Source of the DNA: Rhodobacteraceae bacterium UBA3069
GTDB lineage: Bacteria > Pseudomonadota > Alphaproteobacteria > Rhodobacterales > Rhodobacteraceae
Reading direction: 5' to 3'
Length of the DNA stretch: 36,350 nt
NCBI GenBank assembly: GCA_002366795.1
Contig: DFBX01000058.1
Span: 1-36,350 of the forward strand
Below are positions 32,979-36,350 of the stretch, piece by piece (the stretch's first letter is position 1; each line of letters begins with the position of its first letter). A program made the translations under genes and the position numbers. A model generated the notes under the pieces. That model was not told where the DNA came from. It searched no databases and worked only from the letters and a program-made list of their open reading frames with translations.

Positions 32979-34169
32979 ATGGATTACGACACGCTTATCA
33001 TCGGGGCCGGGGCGGCAGGGCTAATGGCGGCGGGACGCGCGGGCGGGCGCGTGCTGCTGATCGACCACGCCAAGGCGGCGGGTGAAAAGATCCGCATTTC
33101 CGGGGGCGGGCGCTGCAATTTCACCAATATCCATGCCGAGCCCGCGAATTTCATCTCGGCCAATCCGCATTTCCACAAATCCGCCCTGTCGCGGTTCACC
33201 CCGTGGGATTTCGTCGCCATGGTCGATGCGCACGGGATCGCCTGGCACGAAAAGACCCTTGGCCAGCTGTTCTGCGACGGCAAGGCCACGCAGATCATCG
33301 ACATGCTGGTCGGACTGGGCCGCAAGGCGGGGGCCGAAATACGCCTTGGCTGTGCGCTGATATCGCTCGACAAGGCCGACACCGGGTTTTCCGCCGTGAT
33401 CGACTCGGACGGCAAGCGGGCCACCGTTTCGGCCCGCAACGTGGTGGTGGCCAGCGGCGGCAAATCCATCCCCAAGATGGGCGCGACTGGATTAGCCTAT
33501 GAAGTCGCATCGAAATTCGGGCATGAGGTGACGGAAACCCGCCCCGGCCTAGTGCCCTTCACCTTCTCGAACCAGCCTTTCGCGGGCATGTCCGGCACCG
33601 CCACAAATGCCCGTGTCACCGCAGGTCACACCACCTTCGAAGAGGCGGTCCTGTTCACCCATCGCGGCCTTTCCGGCCCCGCGATATTGCAGGCGTCATC
33701 CTACTGGCACGAGGGGGACACGGTGACGCTGGACCTGATCGCGGGCCGCCCGCTGTTCGACGATCTGCGCGACCAGCGCCAGCGAGAGGGACGGCGCAAC
33801 CTGACCACCGAACTTTCCCGCCACATCGCCGCGAAACTGGTCGATCACCTGACACCCGTGCTGCGCCTGTCTGGCAACCTTGCGGATCAGTCCGATGCGC
33901 GCCTGGCCGAAATCTGCACCGCCCTGTCGCACTGGGCGCTGAAACCCACCGCGACCGAAGGCTACCGCACCGCCGAAGTCACGTTGGGCGGGGTGGATAC
34001 GGGTGGGCTGTCGTCGAAAACCATGGCATCGAAAACCGTGCCGGGGCTTTATTTCATTGGCGAATGCGTGGATGTGACCGGCTGGCTTGGCGGGTTCAAC
34101 TTCCAATGGGCCTGGGCCTCGGCCCATGCGGCGGCCGAGGCGATCCGCGCCGGATCGCGCAAGGGCTAA
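32979..34169 (+). CDS. BaiN/HI0933-family NAD(P)/FAD-dependent oxidoreductase
   Basis: A 396-residue cytoplasmic flavoprotein of the HI0933/BaiN (RdsA) family, whose physiological substrate is mostly unknown. The N-terminal FAD motif LIIGAGAAGLMAAGRAGG (6-23) is followed by the family hallmark GEKIRISGGGRCNFTN. The C-terminal hallmark is YFIGECVDVTGWLGGFNFQ, followed by WAWASAHAAAEAI. ATG 32979 begins directly at the FAD strand; the ribosome site is poor (GGGGA at 9-10 bases), and the extension to 32919 adds nothing recognisable. It is in reverse orientation between murD and ftsW: its stop overlaps the murD stop, and its start faces ftsW. Confidence 0.92.
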   Translation: MDYDTLIIGAGAAGLMAAGRAGGRVLLIDHAKAAGEKIRISGGGRCNFTNIHAEPANFISANPHFHKSALSRFTPWDFVAMVDAHGIAWHEKTLGQLFCDGKATQIIDMLVGLGRKAGAEIRLGCALISLDKADTGFSAVIDSDGKRATVSARNVVVASGGKSIPKMGATGLAYEVASKFGHEVTETRPGLVPFTFSNQPFAGMSGTATNARVTAGHTTFEEAVLFTHRGLSGPAILQASSYWHEGDTVTLDLIAGRPLFDDLRDQRQREGRRNLTTELSRHIAAKLVDHLTPVLRLSGNLADQSDARLAEICTALSHWALKPTATEGYRTAEVTLGGVDTGGLSSKTMASKTVPGLYFIGECVDVTGWLGGFNFQWAWASAHAAAEAIRAGSRKG

Positions 34170-35569
34170 AGACCCAAAACCGCCTTCACGCGGGCGGTGA
34201 AATCCTCGCCCCGCTGTTCGAAATTGTCATATTGATCAAAGCTGGCAGCGGCGGGGGCCAGCAACACGGTATCGCCTGCCTCGGCATCCTCCGTGGCGCG
34301 GGTGACGGCCTGCTCCATCGTCGTGCAGACCTCGGCCTCGATCCCTTTCAGGCCAACGGCAAAGGCTGCGGCTTCGCGCCCGATCACATAGGCGCGGCGC
34401 ACGTCACCGGCGGCCTCGGCAAGGGCGGCCAGCCCGCCCTCTTTCTCCAACCCGCCGCAAATCCAGCGGATATTCTTGAAGGCTGACAAGGCTTTGGTGG
34501 CGCTGTCCACATTGGTCGCCTTGGAATCGTTCACATAGGTCACGCCGCCCACCTCGGCCACGATCTGCGACCGGTGCGGCAGCCCGCCATAGGTTTTCAT
34601 CCCCTCCTCGATCACGCGTGGCGCCAGGCCCAACGTGCGGCAGACCGCGTAGGCGGCGCAGGCGTTCTGGTGGTTATGCGCGCCGGGCAAGCCCTTGATA
34701 TCGCGCAAATCTATGCTGCCGACCTGCTTGCCCTTTCGATACTCGGACAGAAAACCCTTACGGGCAAAGACGTGCCAGCCGGGGCCGGTCAGCTTGCGAC
34801 CGACCGAGACCTGAATGACCCGATCATCCGATGCGCCCTCGGCCATCTGGTTGGCAAGATACTGCCCCTCGGTCTCGTCCACACCGATCACGGCGCGGTC
34901 GGGACCGCCTTCGGCAAAAAGGCGGCGCTTGGCTGCGAAATAACCGCCGATGCCGCCGTGACGGTCCAGATGATCGGGGGACAAGTTGGTGAACACCGCC
35001 ACATCCGGCGTCAGGGCGCGGGCCAGGTCCGTCTGGTAGCTGGACAGCTCCAACACCACCACGCCGCCGTCCTGCGGCGCGTCGATGTCCAGAACGCCGC
35101 GGCCAATGTTACCGGCCAGTTGGGCGGGTTTTCCGGCATGGGTCAGCAAGTGGTGGATCAGGGCGGAAGTCGTTGATTTGCCGTTGGAACCTGTCACCGC
35201 GACGACGCGGGGGATGGTGTCGAAATCTTCAAAACCTTGCGCGGCGAAAGAGCGGAAGAACAGGCCGATGTCATTGTCCACCGGCACGCCCGCCGCCCAT
35301 GCGGCGACGATCACCGGGTTGGGCGCGGGGTAAAGATGCGGGATGCCGGGGCTGGTGATCAGGCAGGCCACACCGTCGAATGCGCCTTGCCGCGAAAGGT
35401 CTTTGACTTCAAGATCTTCGGCCATGGCACTATTGCGCGCGGCAAGGTTGTCATCCCAGCACAGCGGGATCGCCCCGCCCGCTTTCAGCGCCCGCGCCGT
35501 GGCGAGGCCTGAGCGCCCCAGCCCCAACACACCCACCGATTGCCCCTTGAAACCCTGCACCGGAATCAT
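34166..35569 (-). CDS. murD: UDP-N-acetylmuramoyl-L-alanine--D-glutamate ligase
   Basis: MurD adds D-Glu to UDP-MurNAc-L-Ala with ATP, in the cytoplasm. The 467-residue protein shows VGVLGLGRSGLATARAL (12-28), the ATP loop GSNGKSTTS (127-135), LELSSYQTD, TNLSPDHLDRHG and the C-terminal YVNDSKATN of the Mur ligase family. ATG 35569 has AAAGGTG at good spacing; an extension to 35674 is not MurD-like. It converges on the flavoprotein gene with overlapping stops, so it cannot be co-transcribed with ftsW. Upstream, where mraY normally lies, there is a 308-base non-coding stretch and then an insertion sequence. Confidence 0.97.
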   Translation of the reverse strand: MIPVQGFKGQSVGVLGLGRSGLATARALKAGGAIPLCWDDNLAARNSAMAEDLEVKDLSRQGAFDGVACLITSPGIPHLYPAPNPVIVAAWAAGVPVDNDIGLFFRSFAAQGFEDFDTIPRVVAVTGSNGKSTTSALIHHLLTHAGKPAQLAGNIGRGVLDIDAPQDGGVVVLELSSYQTDLARALTPDVAVFTNLSPDHLDRHGGIGGYFAAKRRLFAEGGPDRAVIGVDETEGQYLANQMAEGASDDRVIQVSVGRKLTGPGWHVFARKGFLSEYRKGKQVGSIDLRDIKGLPGAHNHQNACAAYAVCRTLGLAPRVIEEGMKTYGGLPHRSQIVAEVGGVTYVNDSKATNVDSATKALSAFKNIRWICGGLEKEGGLAALAEAAGDVRRAYVIGREAAAFAVGLKGIEAEVCTTMEQAVTRATEDAEAGDTVLLAPAAASFDQYDNFEQRGEDFTARVKAVLGL

Positions 35570-35877
35570 CGCCGCACCTTTCGTTGACTTTGCCGCAAGA
35601 TGCCCGTGCCCATGCAGGGCCGCAAGGGCCGGAACAGGCCGATTTCCCGCGTCGTTATTGCGCGGGTATCGCATCGGTGCGGGATTTACGACCGTGGCGG
35701 GTGGGCAGAGTCGCGTTTGAGGCCGCGCTGGCGAGTGGGCTGGGATGCCTCCGGCGGGAGTATTTGGGGCAAAATGAAAGCGCGCGGACGATCTGCAACG
35801 CAGTAGCCTATTGGATCTTTTTAGCCGGGTAGCGATCCTCCCCCTCCTTGCTTCGGCATGGGGGGTCCGTTGGTAAC
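35570..35877. other. Non-coding stretch between murD and the IS481-like element
   Basis: It contains the murD leader, one copy of the Rhodobacterales palindrome (35747-35785) and, from 35786 to 35877, about 90 bases I cannot assign. In the latter, a minus-strand frame open from the IS boundary ends with TAA at 35821-35823 and reads ...MPKQGGGGSLPG. This could be the tail of a gene cut by the IS481-like insertion, or chance. No end of mraY is visible. Confidence 0.4.
35747..35785 (+). repeat. Second copy of the intergenic palindrome core
   Basis: GGAGTATTT, one differing base, then GGGCAAAATGAAA is shared with the reverse complement of the right arm of the 17342-17369 repeat (22 of 23 positions). 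Here the core stands alone, preceded by a small CTCC/GGAG hairpin. It marks the same repeat family at a second intergenic site. Confidence 0.8.
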
Positions 35878-36350
35878 TGTTCCATCCCGGATGATCACAT
35901 TTCCCCTCGGCGCTCGGCCCTGTTCATGGCAAGATCGGTTCTGAGGGAACTTCGGGACGGGAGACGCCCATGCTGATCCATCTTCATAAGCAAGCGACGA
36001 CGACCCCGAAGGTCCGAGCGGCCATTCAGAGCAGCGATGACGCAGGGACGGTTCTTGCGGAACGCTTCGGGGTTACCCCGCAGACCGTCTACAAGTGGCA
36101 CAAGCGCGACAGCGTCGAGGATCGCAGCCACACGCCCCATCGGTTGCAGACAACGTTGACGCCGGCCCGGGAGGCCGTCGCCGTGGCGCTGCGCAAGACG
36201 CTGCTGGTCTCGCTCGACGATCTTCCGGCTGTCGTCCGTGAGTTCCTGAACCCGAATGTCTCGCGATCGGGGCTGGATCGCTGCCTGCGTCGTCACGGTG
36301 TGGGGAACCTGCGCGACCTGCAGGCCAGGCACGCCAGGCCGAAACACAGC
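35878..36350 (+). mobile_element. Left part of an IS481-like insertion sequence, truncated by the window edge
   Basis: The element is recognised from its transposase start (35970). A likely left end is TGTTCCATCCCGG at 35878, since IS481 elements begin with TGT. The other end lies outside the window, so the inverted repeat and target duplication cannot be checked. Confidence 0.65.
35970..36350 (+). CDS. IS481-family transposase, N-terminal part
   Basis: The frame from ATG 35970 stays open for 127 codons to the window edge. It starts MLIHLHKQATTTPKVRAAIQ and has a helix-turn-helix (about 22-46, LAERFGVTPQTVYKWHKR). The segment DRSHTPHRLQTTLTP and the FLNPNVSRSGLDRCLRRHGV helix (about 93-112) follow, as in IS481-like transposases. 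The DDE integrase core should follow outside the window. ATG 35970 follows GGGACGGGAG. It acts on the ends of its own element by cut-and-paste or copy-based transposition. Confidence 0.85.
   Translation, partial: MLIHLHKQATTTPKVRAAIQSSDDAGTVLAERFGVTPQTVYKWHKRDSVEDRSHTPHRLQTTLTPAREAVAVALRKTLLVSLDDLPAVVREFLNPNVSRSGLDRCLRRHGVGNLRDLQARHARPKHS

Noticed and set aside
35570..35674. N-terminal extension of MurD
   Set aside because: The added residues are unlike MurD, while ATG 35569 has a good ribosome site and begins at the Rossmann strand.
1..36350. tRNA, rRNA, CRISPR arrays, prophage or defence-system genes
   Set aside because: None recognised in either strand; repeats present are palindromes, not spaced direct-repeat arrays.

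Overview
The window looks like a chromosomal stretch from a GC-rich alphaproteobacterium of the Rhodobacterales (Rhodobacter/Roseobacter type). The basis is the gene content: aerobic cobaltochelatase genes cobS and cobT, a DUF2484 gene inside the cell-wall cluster, a lamin-tail/Hint protein, and a family-typical intergenic palindrome (core GAGTATTT...GGCAAAATGAAA). All identifications come from reading translated sequence; no database search was possible.

Left part (1-7.3 kb): the first 23 bases look like the end of an IS5/IS903-group insertion sequence that cuts a patatin-like lipase gene (minus strand). Then come gatB, a lamin-tail/Hint gene interrupted by an in-frame amber codon, a hot-dog thioesterase, an orphan cheB, a DUF4177 protein, a J-domain protein and a Tat-exported MsrB.

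Middle part (7.4-17.3 kb): a secreted fasciclin protein; cobS, a small exported protein and cobT (two subunits of the cobalt chelatase of aerobic B12 synthesis); an M24 aminopeptidase P; a DUF427 protein; a ClC-family anion transporter with CBS region; and a GlcD/D-lactate-dehydrogenase-like flavoprotein. A dense run of inverted repeats closes this part.

Right part (17.4-35.6 kb): almost all minus strand. In transcription order it is the division and cell wall (dcw) cluster murD, ftsW, murG, murC, an APC permease, DUF2484, a small membrane protein, murB, ddlB, ftsQ, ftsA, ftsZ, lpxC, followed by bamD and recN. Many junctions are 4-base ATGA overlaps or gaps of 2-3 bases, so translation is probably coupled from ftsW to ftsA except for a 93-base gap before ddlB. 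The order departs from the textbook cluster in two places. A BaiN/HI0933-type flavoprotein lies in the opposite direction between murD and ftsW, and the permease, DUF2484 and membrane-protein genes sit between murC and murB. The region upstream of murD, where mraY normally sits, holds a palindrome copy, an unassigned 90-base segment and an IS481-like element that runs off the right edge.

I did not find a clearly new multi-gene system. The observations most worth following are the amber-interrupted Hint gene, the IS ends at both edges (one breaking a lipase gene, one displacing the upstream dcw genes), the intergenic palindrome mosaic, the non-canonical insertions in the dcw cluster, and the cysteine-bearing J-domain protein near cobST.
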